A DNA stretch of 64,000 nucleotides, from positions 22,963,759-23,027,758 of the forward strand of contig CAIIXF020000009.1 in the NCBI GenBank assembly GCA_903813345.2, in the 5' to 3' direction. Positions 22,569 through 35,422 of this stretch are shown here, one piece after another. The notes beneath the pieces are model-generated. The model saw only the letters and a program-made list of their open reading frames with translations, made no database searches and was not told where the DNA came from. The translations under genes and the position numbers were made by a program. Position 1 is the first letter of the stretch, and the number at the start of each line of letters is the position of its first letter. Source of the stretch: Owenia fusiformis (Eukaryota; Annelida; Polychaeta; Sabellida; Oweniidae).

Positions 22569-22680
22569 TCTGCCTTTGTAAGATTTACTTGAGTCTCTAG
22601 CCAATTTAAAGTAATTTTCTCTGGAACACCGTGAACCATTTGAAAAAAGCTGGCCGTCATGTAATGAATTTGTTAAATAC
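22569..22680. repeat. 'tttactcgagtctctagc' dispersed repeat, copy 3
   Basis: Starts atttacttgagtctctagcc and ends in 'aatgaatttgttaaata'. It is followed at once by the diverged foldback copy at 22708, so the two repeats occur side by side. Confidence 0.55.
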
Positions 22681-22707
22681 AGTGGGGGACATAAAGAATT
22701 GCTATAG

Positions 22708-23010
22708 AGTCTATTTCTTGGCCTGACTGCGTCGGTAGAACTCTAAAAATAAGATTTACCTGAAGATTAGGAGTCTTACATACCCTCTAGAGGTTAGGAC
22801 ACACATTTCAATGAAACCATATCAGCTTTGTTTTGTTCATGACGAAGCATAAGCACAGTACTTGATTGAAATTTGTGTTATGCTTTTAGGACTTTTCCAT
22901 TTTCCTCGTATTTACTTCCGGGACGGCATTGCCCCTATCACAAAAAATGTATTGACCTTGAACTTTAATTTTGTGACATGTCATCCAATCATGTCAAGGC
23001 AACGATAAGT
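22708..23010. repeat. diverged partial copy of the 18905-19735 element
   Basis: 'cttggcctgactgcgtcgg', 'aggagtcttacataccctc', 'tgaaaccatatcagctttg' and 'tttacttccgggacggc' line up in order with the left half of 18905-19735. The right inverted end is missing. Confidence 0.6.
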
Positions 23011-23339
23011 AAGATTATTGTCGTTCTCTTGAAAAGTTTAAACATTCATGATTTATCAAGGTTTTATGACTTGTGAACTGTTAATTATGGCTTGAAAGTG
23101 GTCACACTTAGTAAAAATAAATAGCTTGCCTCAATGAATGTGTCACAGTTTGAGCAATGAATAAATAAACTCTCATCCATGGCCTCTCAAAAATTCTCCT
23201 ATTTTTAACATGGGAAATCCTCACTTTAGCAAATCCATGACGAATTATTTTTTGCTCAGACTCTATTTTATTATTACTTTGTAACCACATTGACCAATGC
23301 TTCCCATGGAGGATTTTACAAATTAAAGCCGTACTACAG

Positions 23340-23485
23340 GCCTTTAGGCAAGGGGGGGGGGGGTGCCATTCACCATATTGAGCACTTCAAAAGTGATTTT
23401 GCCAAAGTTGTCAAATGTGAACCCCCTGGAATTCTTTGAAAAACGAGCCCCTCTCCCTTGGTAAAAACTGACTACGGGCCTTTAC
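23340..23485. repeat. poly-G 'tacgggcct' dispersed repeat, degenerate copy
   Basis: Resembles the better-preserved element at 59863-60050: an initial 'tacaggcctttaggcaaggg', a G-run, 'gaaccccctggaattctttg' and a terminal 'gactacgggcctt'. Confidence 0.5.
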
Positions 23486-23550
23486 TATTAAATTTACAGA
23501 TGTGATGTCATAATGAGTCAATGACTCCCGGGAATGACTCACATTGTAAG

Positions 23551-24051
23551 TACAGTAAAACCTGTCTAATCCAAATGCCATTGGGACTGGCTAAATGCGT
23601 TCAGATTAGGAGGTGTTCACATTTCGAGGTTTTTGGAATTGCGATATTCTGGAATCTGAAGAAATGTGAACACATTCTCGGTACATATTTATCATTCATT
23701 TAACCACATAGCTTTATGGCATTTCAGAAATTTGAAAATTGGATTCAAATGAACCTAGTCATGCTGGAAAGCCCTATTTTAATCAAGACCATTCAAGTTT
23801 TTTCCCCAAAGTTTTGATATCATAACAATATTTGAGCAATTTTGTATGAAACATGTGAAATTTTGTGAAAAGTGTTCAGATTAGACAAGTAAATTTTTCT
23901 TTGACTGTTCACTGTTCAAATGGAGAGGTGTTCACATTTCAAGTTTTTCTTATAATGGGAGTCAATGGGAGGAAAAATGGGACCGAAAAAAGTGTTTAGT
24001 TTGGGAGGTGTTTGGATAAGCCAGGTGTTCAGATATACAGGTTCTACTGTA
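23551..24051. mobile_element. 501-bp MITE with pogo/Tigger-like ends
   Basis: TACAGTAAAACCTGT (23551-23565) is inverted with one mismatch at 24037-24051, and TA forms the outermost bases. The inside repeats 'ggtgttcacatttcgagg' and 'gtgttcagattag' segments. No transposase frame. Confidence 0.65.
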
Positions 24052-24214
24052 GGTTTAATATACAGTTTTATCCTATGCCAAGTTGAGTTTTAGGGAGATA
24101 AGTTGGTAAGATATATCCCGTACCCTGATTTTGAGGTTTCCATATCTTGAACCTCCATATTTCCCGCTATATCTCCTGCTCCAGAGCATATCTTCCCGCT
24201 TCGAAAAGAAAATT

Positions 24215-24375
24215 AAAAAAATAAGAAAAAATTGAAAAAAAAATGTGAAAAAAAATTTGAAAAAAAATAAAAAATTGAAAAAAGAAAAAAATTGAAAAAT
24301 TGAAAAATTAAAAAAATGTGAAAAAATTAAAAAATCAAAAAATTGAAAGAAAATTAAAAAAAACTACTTATAGGA
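24215..24375. repeat. A-rich low-complexity tract
   Basis: Irregular runs of 'gaaaaaattgaaaaa'. The apparent reading frame at 24318 is compositional. Confidence 0.7.
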
Positions 24376-24395
24376 TAAAGCAGTTACGTACAGTC

Positions 24396-24525
24396 GGTTT
24401 GGATATGGGGTTCATCCCTCGTGAGATATGCACATCTACCTTCGGTCCCTACGGTCCCTCAGGTAGATATGCATATCTCCCTCTGGATAAACCCCATAAG
24501 GCCCATATCCAAAACCTCCCAGTAC
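24396..24525. repeat. foldback element upstream of YARS2
   Basis: GGTTTGGATATGGG at the left pairs with 'cccatatccaaaacc' at the right, and 'agatatgcacatctacct' pairs with 'aggtagatatgcatatct' nearer the centre. The loop is ttcggtccctacggtccctc. Same build as the foldbacks at 3585 and 7871. Confidence 0.55.
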
Positions 24526-24577
24526 ATAACCCTTATGTATTTGTATGTATAGTTATCTTGTTCTGATGTTATTTCAG

Positions 24578-27500
24578 AATCATAAAAAGGCTTTTAGAAG
24601 CAACAAGAATAAGATGTTTAAGAAGGTATGCAACATCCAACAGAAACATCTTGACACTGCATGAAAGGGGAATCTTTCAAAATGTCTTCCCAGAACAATA
24701 GTAAGTACCCCAAACCATAATGGACATCAGACAAACTAGAATAACCCTGAGTAGTCTATGTTAATTTTTTTCAGATTTTCGCAACAAAATATGAAAACTA
24801 CAGCATATTGAATGTAATAATCCATATAAACAACTTTTTTTCTAAATTTATAAGATGACACTACTTATCTGTTTCATATCTACCATTACCATCCCCACAT
24901 TCATTTACATTGTGATATAATATTTAATGATTTATGGAATTAACCAATTTTGACCTTCTTTTACCCCAAACCCAAAATGTGCTTTGGACATATTTACTCA
25001 TGCCTTCCTCCATCTAGGATGACATACATCAGTGTTCTCCACAGGTTGTTTTCTCAAGTGGGTGCGAAATTCTAATTTTCACAATTCAGACCAAAATCAG
25101 TGAAAAACATGCCCATTTTTAATGATTTTTCTCATTTTCAAGTGGGTGCAAATGAATTTTCAGGTGGGCGCGAGCCTATTTTTAAAATCTCAGGTGGATG
25201 CTGCGCCCACTTGCTTTAATGCTGGGGGGATCACTGTACATACTTCAAGATCATCTTCTTTTAGTACTCCTGACTTGCATAGCCACTTAGTGAAGCAGCC
25301 CCAGTGTATGTACTGTGGCTTTGATCCTACAGCAGATAGTCTCCATATAGGAAATCTACTAGCAGTAATAGCTCTGCTGCACTGCCAGAGGGCTGGCCAT
25401 AATCCTATAGCATTGGTAAGTTAATATACAATGAATAGTAACTAATTGATAACAGGAAAAAACAGTGATATAAGATGTATTCATTAGTATTAGTTATTAC
25501 TATTTTATAGACTAAGACTATTTGGATGGATTTACTATTTGGATGTTTTCTTCCTACATTGAGTATTGATATTCATAAAATACATACCATTTAAGAATAT
25601 CAAAATGCCAGTCATACCAAATAAAAAATACCAAAGAAAGTTAAAGTTTGAGCTATCATTAGGTCTATAGTGACAAATACTTCATTTCCATCACTAGACT
25701 ACACTCCTATGCTCTCACATTGTGTCTCAATTACTACATTTATGCTTCTTAATTCATTTTCATATTGCTTGACTGTTCTAACTTCATATGTCTTTATTTG
25801 AAGACATATGAAATTGAGATAATGAAATACAAATCATAGTCGTGCTTCAAAACTCCCAAAATCCCCTGATCTACTTGAACAACTTGTTGGGCGGTGTGTG
25901 TACTAAGGGGGGAGGAGTCGTAAGGACTTGTAGCAAGACAACAAATCAATAATAACTATAACTATGTATTGCTATGCATTACAGATAGGTGGAGCCACTG
26001 CTCAGATCGGCGATCCTACAGGGAGAAAAACAGAACGTGAAATTATAGACACAAAGACCATTCAGCACAATGTCAGTGCTATAAGGAAAAGTTTGAAAAA
26101 TATTATAGAAAATCATGAACTCTATTTTCACAATGCTCAGGAAAAATTGCCACAAATCAGGTAAATTATGTTTCTGCGTGTGTATCCTATTTTCCAAATT
26201 TGTATGAAAAAACTGAGCCATTTCAACAATCAACTATTTTAATTTGTTAAGTTCTTACTTCATTTAACAAACTATTTAGGATCATTATTTTTATAATGGA
26301 TCTGTCTATACATCTTACCCCTCACAAAATCTACCCAAAAATTGAAAAGAATCATAATGTCATACATGGATATCTTGCACTATCAATAGAATTTGAAACA
26401 AATCTTACCCATAGATATTATTTTAAAAAATCAACTTTTTTAATCAACAATTATTTTCTTATTGTAGCAACTTAAATTGATACGATAACAATAATTTAAA
26501 AGTGTTTTTTTAGTTTTCATATTTCCAAATAAAAGTGTTTGAATGCCCTTTATATTTGGATGCATTTTTGTGTTTTCCAGGATCCTGGACAATGCAGAGT
26601 GGTATGATCGCCTCAATGTGATAGAGTTCTTGGCAAAAGTTGGGAGAAGGTTCCGAATGACTGAACTTATACACAAAAGCAGGTTGGGTAGAATATAACT
26701 TGAATTCTCTATTTTCTGATTCTGATTTAGGTTTTCGAATTTTTTTCACATGAAAAGGGTAACCCAATGATGCATTCATGCATCTTAAAGTACAGAATAC
26801 AGAAATAAACAGAATATACAGAAATAAACACAGTAAAAGGAGGCTACCACCTATAAAAACATTTGATTAGTTTTAACTTTTATTTATTCTGTTTCATGTA
26901 ATTCATAAGATATTCATGATGACAACAGATTTAGCCTTGTATAATTGTGCCATGATATTTTCAGTGTTGTAAATCGTTTAAACAGTCCAGAAGGTATGAG
27001 TTTTACTGAGTTTACGTACCAGATATTTCAGGCATATGATTGGTTGCATCTTTACCGTGAATACAATTGTAATATTCAGGTAAGCTTGAATCTTGCTAAT
27101 TTTTATTGAAAGGGATCACTTGATATTGAATGATAAACTTTTAACTTTTGTTATTATTTTATTAATTATCCAACAGAATGAAATTCAAATACCAAAAATA
27201 GAGAAGTTACCAGTCCTTCATTGACTGTTTGTCTGTCAAATACTGCTTGTCAGATTTGGTTAAAATTTTATAGTCTGATGGCTGCTTGTTTCAAAATTTC
27301 CATTATATTTTGAAAAAATGTTATCTTTGATAACAGAAGATGGATTTCGTTCAAATTTTATATGCCAATGCCTACAGGCCTAAAGGACATACAAATGTAA
27401 ATGTATCAGAATCTGGATAAAAGCCATATTTTAAGATACCTATCAAAAGTAAGGGGTCAGCTTTGTGTTTTCAGATAGGAGGGAATGACCAATTAGGTAA

Positions 27501-30043
27501 TATTGTAGCTGGTTATGAACTGATATCAGACACCTTGAATAAGAGAGTATTTGGTAAGTATGAGGAGCTAGGGTAAAGGGAATATTACCAACTTAAGGGC
27601 ACACTATTTATATCCATAAAACATGCAAAATTGATGACTTATGCAATTAACCCCATAGACCAAGTAAAAATAGGGGATAAATACTTTTGAGTTCAAAAAG
27701 TGATTCATTAAAGATACTCAAATGTCTAAATTTATTATTTTGTAAATGCTGAAAGATTGATGCCAAACATGTACCGTACATATATTCAGTCAAGTCAATC
27801 CATTAGATATCGAGACTTCGTGTTTCAATGTACATGTATTGTCGAGCAATTATTTAGATATGTGATATTGTTATGGTCTCCAACTTTTTGTGGACAGTGT
27901 TTGGCGGTTGATGTTTGACGTTAAGCAATTGTTGTTAGCATTCAGCGGTTTACATCTAACAAATGGTAGGTGGTGACATTTTACATGTTAATGCCTAGTC
28001 TTATACTAATTGTAGGACTTACAGTTCCCCTAATTACAACATCTAGTGGTGAAAAGCTTGGGAAAACTGCAGGGAATGCAATATGGTTGAATGGGGACAA
28101 GACTTCACCATATGAACTGTACCAGGTATGGGTTGAGTAGATTCACTCAATATACATGTATAAGTAGAAAAGAGATACATGTAAATGCATTTCAAATATA
28201 AAAAAATATTGATTTTAAATTGGATTTTATGTTGTTAGGGTAAAATTTAAGTAATTGACTATCCATAATTAAAGTAAGCTATTACAGATTTTATCATTGA
28301 GTAAAATTATTTATTCATCATTATTCACTCAAGTTTCCTCACCTAAGTTTAATATCTCTGTTCATTTGCTGTTTTTATAAGTATATAAAGTTTCAAATAT
28401 ACTAAAAAAAATTTTTTTATTATTTACTTTATTTTTATTATTTATTTAATATTTATTATCATAATTGGTTTGTTAATTTTTTTATTTTCAGTATTTTCTC
28501 AACCTCTCGGATGTAGACTCACAAAGTTATATCAGTCTCTTCACATTTTTACCTCCCAATGAAATAAAAGATGCTATTAATAAATATAAAGTAAGTAATA
28601 AATGTAATTCTATTAGCTTACTTGTTTTTCAAAAGTTGAAGAATACAAATATTTTATTTGAACTTATTGGGATCAATGTGTTTGATTTTGTGTTTTTATT
28701 TTCAGAAAAACCCGGAAGAAAGGTTCCTTCAGAAAAAGATAGCTGAATCTGTTGTAAAACTCGTTCATGGAGGTATTTTTTCATGTACCTATTTATTAGG
28801 ATAAAACACTTTATAACAGTGGCACTACTTATATTTAGTCTACAACCCAAAACATGTCAAAAGTCTCAAGTGAATCTCTCTTTATAGTGGATGGTCTTGA
28901 ATCTGCAATACGATGCACAAAGGCATTATGGGAAAAATCACCTGAATCACTTGCCGATCTTCACGAGTCTGATTTGAAGATGTTGTTTAAAAATGCTGCA
29001 GGTGCAGAAATGTTTCTCGACCCAGGGACCAGTATACTAGATGTTATAGTACATGCTAAATGTTTTGGAACACCAGGTAAGGATAGCCAATATACTGGTA
29101 AAGTAAAACATTTGATTTAAAACATTAATGGTGAAATGAATGCATCAACCTGGCCATATGTTCTGCTCGAGCTCTGTACTTAATTAATCAGTTTCATCAC
29201 CTAATGCCCTCCATTCACTTAAAACTAGCATGGTGGCATGCTTCTTATCCATCTAATTGTTATCTCATGCAGGAATCCTTCATCTCACAAAAGTTTTCAT
29301 AAAAAATTGTTAGTAGTTTTGCCTAGCCTTGCCCAAGTCTGTATTTTTTTAATTAAGTAAAAGAGACTGACTTGGGCAAGACGAGGTTGTCAGTAATTAT
29401 TTCATTGATAAATATGATATTCATTTTAGCTGATGCTGTTAATAAAATAAAAGCTGGAGGAGTGTATGTGAATAACAGACGCGTCACCGAGCCTCATTTA
29501 GTCCTGATACCAGGGGAGCATATACTGCCCAACAATATAACAATCATTAGAATAGGTAAGCAATCTTACAACATACTTTACAGTATATTTATCAGTTAAA
29601 AAAAGATTGGAAAATACTAGTAAGGGCCTAACAAAATGTCAAACTCTATTACCTTATTAAAAAAACATTTATAAACTAAAAAGCCTTATGTTCTTAAAAT
29701 ATTGATTTTGATGTTCAGTTAGGGGGATTCCATCCTGTATGTTGTACATTATCATTTTTACCAATGTTTATAATTCGTGAGACAAATTATGGTTCACCCA
29801 GTGTCATATTGTGTTACTTTCAAGCACTCAAATTTTTTTGATTTACATTTTTATTAAATGTATAGGTGTCATGGCCACAAATCTGTACATATGTTGTTTT
29901 AATGAAACAAAAACGTAAAAAATAATCACAGAAGCTTGAATTTGGAGGGAATTATCCATTTATGTTGAATAATTTTGACCTGATTTTAATGTCCTTTATT
30001 TGCAGGGAAGAAAAACCACTATGTTGTCCGCTGGAGGATTTGA
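24578..30043 (+). CDS. YARS2: mitochondrial tyrosyl-tRNA synthetase, twelve coding exons (N-terminus missing)
   Basis: Class I synthetase that charges mitochondrial tRNA-Tyr in the matrix. Exons: 24578-24700, 25265-25415, 25985-26160, 26581-26682, 26965-27079, 27475-27553, 28016-28125, 28492-28590, 28706-28772, 28888-29076, 29430-29555, 30006-30043. All junction phases agree, giving about 458 codons against about 477 residues in human. The first exon is arginine-rich ([14 protein letters not shown]), as in a targeting presequence. [15 protein letters not shown] holds the HIGH-type motif. [40 protein letters not shown] and the KMSKS equivalent KLGKT follow, and the C-terminal S4-like domain ends YVVRWRI. 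The initiator exon upstream of 24578 was not located: the frame meets TGA shortly before the acceptor without an ATG. The exon 26581-26682 donor (GTTGGG) is weak. Confidence 0.95.
25030..25235. repeat. 'caagtgggtgcgaaatt' repeat in YARS2 intron
   Basis: Three related segments, tcaagtgggtgcgaaatt, tcaagtgggtgcaaatga and tcaggtgggcgcgagcc, sit just upstream of the 25265 exon. They produce a spurious frame from 25122 that runs into the exon. Confidence 0.45.
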
Positions 30044-30284
30044 ATTGGCAATATACAATGAATATGTAGGACTGACTTAATTTTATGGACATCCTCTGAT
30101 GGATTCAACAGATTGCAATATCTGATGTAGGACTGAGTTACCGTAAATTATGGCTTTTTATGACAAGTCAAAAATGACTGTAAACCATGTAGGTTTCTCA
30201 TTTTTCAACACTGATTGTGTGGATGTGAACTGTAAAGCTTCAAACAGGCCAAATGAATGATGTCAATAACAGATATTCCAGAAT

Positions 30285-30290
30285 AATAAA
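30285..30290 (+). terminator. candidate YARS2 polyadenylation signal
   Basis: AATAAA 242 bp past the YARS2 stop codon, in an AT-rich 3' flank. Assigned by position only. Confidence 0.35.
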
Positions 30291-32244
30291 CAAGATAAAC
30301 ACAATCTCTTTACCATTTAGAGCAATTTATTTATTCTAATATAAACATCCAAAAGGGTGCAGTTGAAATTAGAAATATAGTTTCCTAGATTTTGAGTACA
30401 TTTTTCTAATATAAGGTATTTAGTACAATACATACTAATTCATAATTTTATATTGCAACTGTATGTTTAAACATATTTTTAAAATTATGTGTTGTTTATT
30501 TTGGTGTTTTTGATTTACATGCAAAAAGAATTTTACAAAAGTTTATAATCCACTTATTGGAACAACAAGAATATTTCTAACATCAACTGTTACCCGCTTG
30601 GTGAATCTAAAACAACAACATCCAATAATAATAATATAAGTGGCCGCATCATATAGAAATGAAGCCAAAAGTGACCAATCACACATCTTCAAAAATTCAC
30701 TTCTCAGCATATTGGTGTCTCATTGTCCAATTCTGCATTATTTCTTAACATCATAAAACTGACCACAGCTAACTAAGTAGAATGACCTGATTTGAATTCA
30801 TTATTATTGGGATATTAATTTGATATCACAAATCAATAAGATAGTTAAGATTCAAGGGATTCAAGGTAAAATGAAGTTAAACTTCAGAACGTTTTATACA
30901 AAGGGCTTTCAAGAGATGGTAAAATGTATTTTCATATATCCCTCATTTTGATACAATCTGACATAAATAAAACCTTTGATTTAGATTGCCACCCATGATG
31001 CTTTCAAAGTGAGATACTATTCTATGTATGATCGGTCCAAGCGAGAATATGTCAATTTAACTACATAACCGATAACTTCAACAAAGCTAGCACAGTCTGA
31101 GCTAGAGCTAGCTGCTTTTCAACAAAAGCAAAATATATAATTTGAAAGATAATACATCAGCACAGGCCTTGGGGGAGGGGGAGAGTGTGGATAGAAGATT
31201 GAGACAACATAGGCTCCATCAATAACTGCCTCTGGTGGGCTGTGATCAGATGGTCATATTACTAACTGAGGAACATGTAGCTGAACATACATTAGTTCAA
31301 AAAATTAAGAGGTGGTTTAAATTGGGTTTCACAAGGCCTGCACTGTCCCGACACCTGTTATGCAATGATGTTAATTGAAGCACTCTTTCAATCAAGTCTG
31401 GGTGTTAAATACAAAAAAAACTACATATATGTTTAGAGCTGAGAAAATTTTACTCCATTCAATCAGGACTTGAACTCAAAGCCGTTGAATAACATATGTA
31501 ATATCGGAAAATAGAATGTACTTGTTCATCAAATATGTTCAGATTCTTTGATATTTGACACCAGACTTCAGAAAAGAGGCCTTTAACTCACTGATTTAAT
31601 ATACACTGTACTGTATTTGGGATATACTTCAATATATAGGCTATATAGTTTCAAATTTCCTAGGTGTCCCAGTTTATGTGTACTTTTTAAGAACAACATG
31701 ATGGGAGTGTCTATTCAGAGGCTAGATTAATTGATTAATTATATGTATATCATTCATATCACCTGTATTGTAATTTTTTGATGATTGTCATACACATAAA
31801 CTGGGTCAAATTATATCAAAGTGTGAGAACTTAAAATACAATTTTCGTTACTTATAATGTGTTAAATATGTTGCATTGATAACATGTTGGTTCTTAATTC
31901 CCACTTCAAATATATTCTGATACAAATCGGTGTCCTTTTTATCTGTGACGCTACACTAAATATAACTACATCCATTTACCCAATATCCTATTACTAATTT
32001 ACTACAGAGTGTGACCTTTAGATTGATTATTTATCAGATAATTGCATATACACACGCAATCTTTTCATTTCCATCCAGAAAAACATGCAATTGTTATCTC
32101 GTATGTATATGCCATCCTTATAAATCAAACGCAGATGTTTACAACTTTACAAATAAACTTAAAGGCAAGGCAGCATAAGCATTGGACGAACATTACAACT
32201 CTTCACTGATGTGTTTACATTAGTCTAGTCAATATATAACACTT
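30291..32244. other. unassigned intergenic DNA
   Basis: AT-rich, with a small G-run at 31168-31182. No reading frame, hairpin or array recognised. Confidence 0.4.
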
Positions 32245-32607
32245 GAATTATCCAAATGTGTAACAATTAAATTATCCAAATATATAACAACTGAATTATC
32301 CAAATGTGTAACATCTGAATTATCCAAATGTGTAATAATTGAATTATTCAAATATATATATAACATTTGAATTATCCAAATATATAACATCTGAATTATC
32401 CAAATGAACATTTGAATTATCGAAATATATAAGATTTGAATTATCCAAATGTGTGACAATTGAATAATCCAAATGTGTAACAATTGAATTATCCAAATAT
32501 ATAACATCTGAATAATCCATATGTGTAACATTTGAATTATCCAAATATGTAACAATTGAATTATCCAAATATGTAACATTTAGATTATCCAAATATGTAA
32601 CATTTGA
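32245..32607. repeat. 24-bp minisatellite A (about 15 units)
   Basis: Unit gaattatccaaatgtgtaac plus four bases (aatt, atct or attt), about fifteen copies, a few with small indels. As 24 is a multiple of three, frames stay open on the minus strand (repeating HIWIIQL-like and YLDNSNV-like peptides). I do not regard these as genes. Confidence 0.85.
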
Positions 32608-33149
32608 CTTTGAGACACAAAAAACACTGCTACGTACATAAATATATATGATAGCTCTACTTCTAAAAAATAAATGACATTTCATTTTATATATATATAT
32701 TATACATCCATCCAAATAAAGAACAGCAAAACAGTCAGTCCTTGGTCTATTCTCACTCACTTTCAATCTATATCTGCATGCCTATATCTAGAATTATTCA
32801 CGACAGACACAGGAAATGACTGGAATGCCATCTTTCTCTGGATTAGATCTCATGAAATTCATACTACATATTTTTTTGTGACATTAGAACCTAACAATTT
32901 ATCCATATCCAATGTAAGAAACATTGTCTTACCAATAGTTCACAAAAGAAGCAAAACATACATCTTATGGTGTTCAAAAGCACAAAGAACATGTATTTTT
33001 ATGAATTTTACAATGGATATCATAAATAGTTATGTTCCAATTTCATATTTATTTTTATATATATTTTTGGTTTCATAGTTTTTTATCTTTTTTAATTTTT
33101 AATTTTTTTGGAGTTCTTAAATTACAAAAATATTACAGAACAAAACAAA

Positions 33150-33985
33150 CATGCTTCTGGGGTGTGACAGGGGCTTGCTTCCGTGTAGTGACAGTGGCAT
33201 GCTTCCATGTAGTGACAGAGACATGCTTCCATGATTTGACAGAGGCATGTTTCTGTGGTTTGACAGAGGCATGCTTCTGTGGTGTGACAGGGGCATGCTT
33301 CCATGTAGTGACAGAGACATGCTTCCATGGTTTGACAGAGGCATGCTTCTGTGGTGTGACAGTGGCATGCTTCCATGTAGTGACAGAGACATGCTTCCAT
33401 GGTTTGACAGAGGCATGCTTCTATGGTTTGACAGAGGCATGCTTCTGTGGTTTGACAGAGGCATGCTTCCATGGTTTGACAGAGGCATGCTTCTGTGGTG
33501 TGACAGGGGCATGCTTCCATGTAGTGACAGAGACATGCTTCCATGGTTTGACAGAGGCATGCTTCTGTGGTGAGACAGGGGCATGCTTCCATGATATGAC
33601 AGAGATATGCTTCTAGGGTGTGAGAGGGGCATACTTCCATGTAGTGACAGAGGCATGCTTCTGTGGTGTGACAGGGGCATGCTTCCATGGTTTGACAGAG
33701 GCATGCATCTTTGGTATGACAAGAGGCATGCTTCTGTGGTGTGACAGAGGCATACTTCCATGGTGTGACAGAGGGATACTTCCATGGTGTGACCGATGGA
33801 TGCTTCTGTGGCATGACAGGGGCATGTCTCCTTGGTGTGACAGAAACATGCTTCCATGGTGTGACAGATGGATGCTTCGGTGGCATGACAGGGGCATGCT
33901 TCCATGATGTTACAGGGGCATGCTTCCATGGTGTTACAGAGACATGCTTCTTTGGTGTTTACAGCGGCATGCTTCTGTGTGACAG
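33150..33985. repeat. 24-bp minisatellite B (about 34 units)
   Basis: Unit ttgacagaggcatgcttcca plus tggt, about 34 copies with three variant types (ccatggt, ctgtggt, ccatgta) mixed in higher-order patterns. Frames are open on both strands for up to 302 codons (ACFHGLTE-like on +, MPLSNHGS-like on -) purely because the unit length is divisible by three. No start context, splice site or domain supports a protein. Confidence 0.88.
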
Positions 33986-35422
33986 GGCTCTTTTGTTCTC
34001 TTTCATTCTTGACCCAGTTACACACCTTACCCTACTATACACTAAAATAGCTCATTTTTTGCTGCACTATTCAATACTCAATTGTTAGATGCAGTGTATT
34101 TAAATTAAAACGTGAACTGACATTTAATTACCTTAGTATCATCAGCTTATTGTGAAACATATTAGAGAGCTTTAGCAACACACTTATGGGAATAATAAAC
34201 ATGCTATAAGTGAGTTGAGAAATCTCTCCAATATTGGGCTATTTATGTGTATGATAGGCTAAAACTTAAAAAACATGTTGCTTGTTTCATTCTATGCAAA
34301 CTATAGATTTTGAAGCACTGTACGAGAAACCTGTCTCAATCAAACACATTCCATTAGCCTATGGTTCAGTATTAGGGGGGGGGGGGGGGTCATTAGGAGC
34401 AACCAATCAATCGGGAAGGGGTCATATTACATACAAAAATTAAATACATACATACATCTGTTTAGCTATCTATTGTACTTTCATTATTTCCAGTTTGATA
34501 TGTTTTGTATATTGCCGATAATGTTGAAAAACGTAGGCAATATATCATATATGGAATAAATGAGAAATGAAAAAAAATATTGAGAGTTGTTAGGATTAAG
34601 AGAGGTGTTTGAATATACAGGTTTCAATGTACATTACTAAATATAAAACAACATCTGACTTTTTTCATTACATCCATACATTTAACAATTTCCACAATAT
34701 TATATTTTTACATACTAGTGCATCTCTAACCTAAAATAAAGTTCTATCTTTACAATGACAATACGTGTACATGAATCCAACATCAGTACTCAATTTAGCA
34801 CACACATCAATCGATTTAAGCACACATATTACTCATTTCAAGCACACATTTTACAATTTTCTACATCTTGTAACTATGATTAGGTTGTTTTATTTTTGGT
34901 GCTTTTTCATAAAAAGCATTTTTATACATTTTTTAATTTTTCTAATTTTTCACAAACTTCAATAAGTTGTTACATTTTTATATGTTTTTTCTCATGCATT
35001 CTTGCCTTTACCAGTAGCTGAGATTAGAGTTTTGTATATTCATCTCAGCCAACATTGACATTTTCTGTGCTTACTGACTCGAGACCTGCAAGGATCAGTA
35101 AAACACAAAAGCAAACAATATATGGCATTGGCAAGAATTCACTACTTATTTTTTAACTTTTTTGCCATTCTCAACATAGGCCTTTTTCCAATAGTTTTAC
35201 TGCAGGATATGTACTTGTAGTATATAAATATAAATGTCAGCATTGATATCATACAGTGTAATACCATTTGAATCGTGAATGTACCAATTACTTTGTGTTG
35301 TGTAGCATTAGAGTATCAGGAACACACCAAAGTGCTTTGTAACATATGGAATTTGGAAATGGATATTACCCATGATTGAATAATAAGCCTTACTACAATG
35401 CACTCCGATGTAATCAATATTT
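33986..35422. other. DNA between minisatellite B and the HELZ stop codon
   Basis: AT-rich. A poly-G run is at 34375-34391. The part nearest 35422 must include the HELZ 3' untranslated region (minus strand). A minus-strand AATAAA occurs near 34890. Confidence 0.4.

Noticed and set aside
32229-32766. 116- and 140-codon minus-strand frames
   Set aside because: Products of the 24-bp minisatellite A; no domain or splice context.
33117-34025. 302-codon and 254-codon minus-strand frames and 194-codon plus-strand frame
   Set aside because: All arise from a 24-bp tandem array; frames are open on both strands because the unit is divisible by three.
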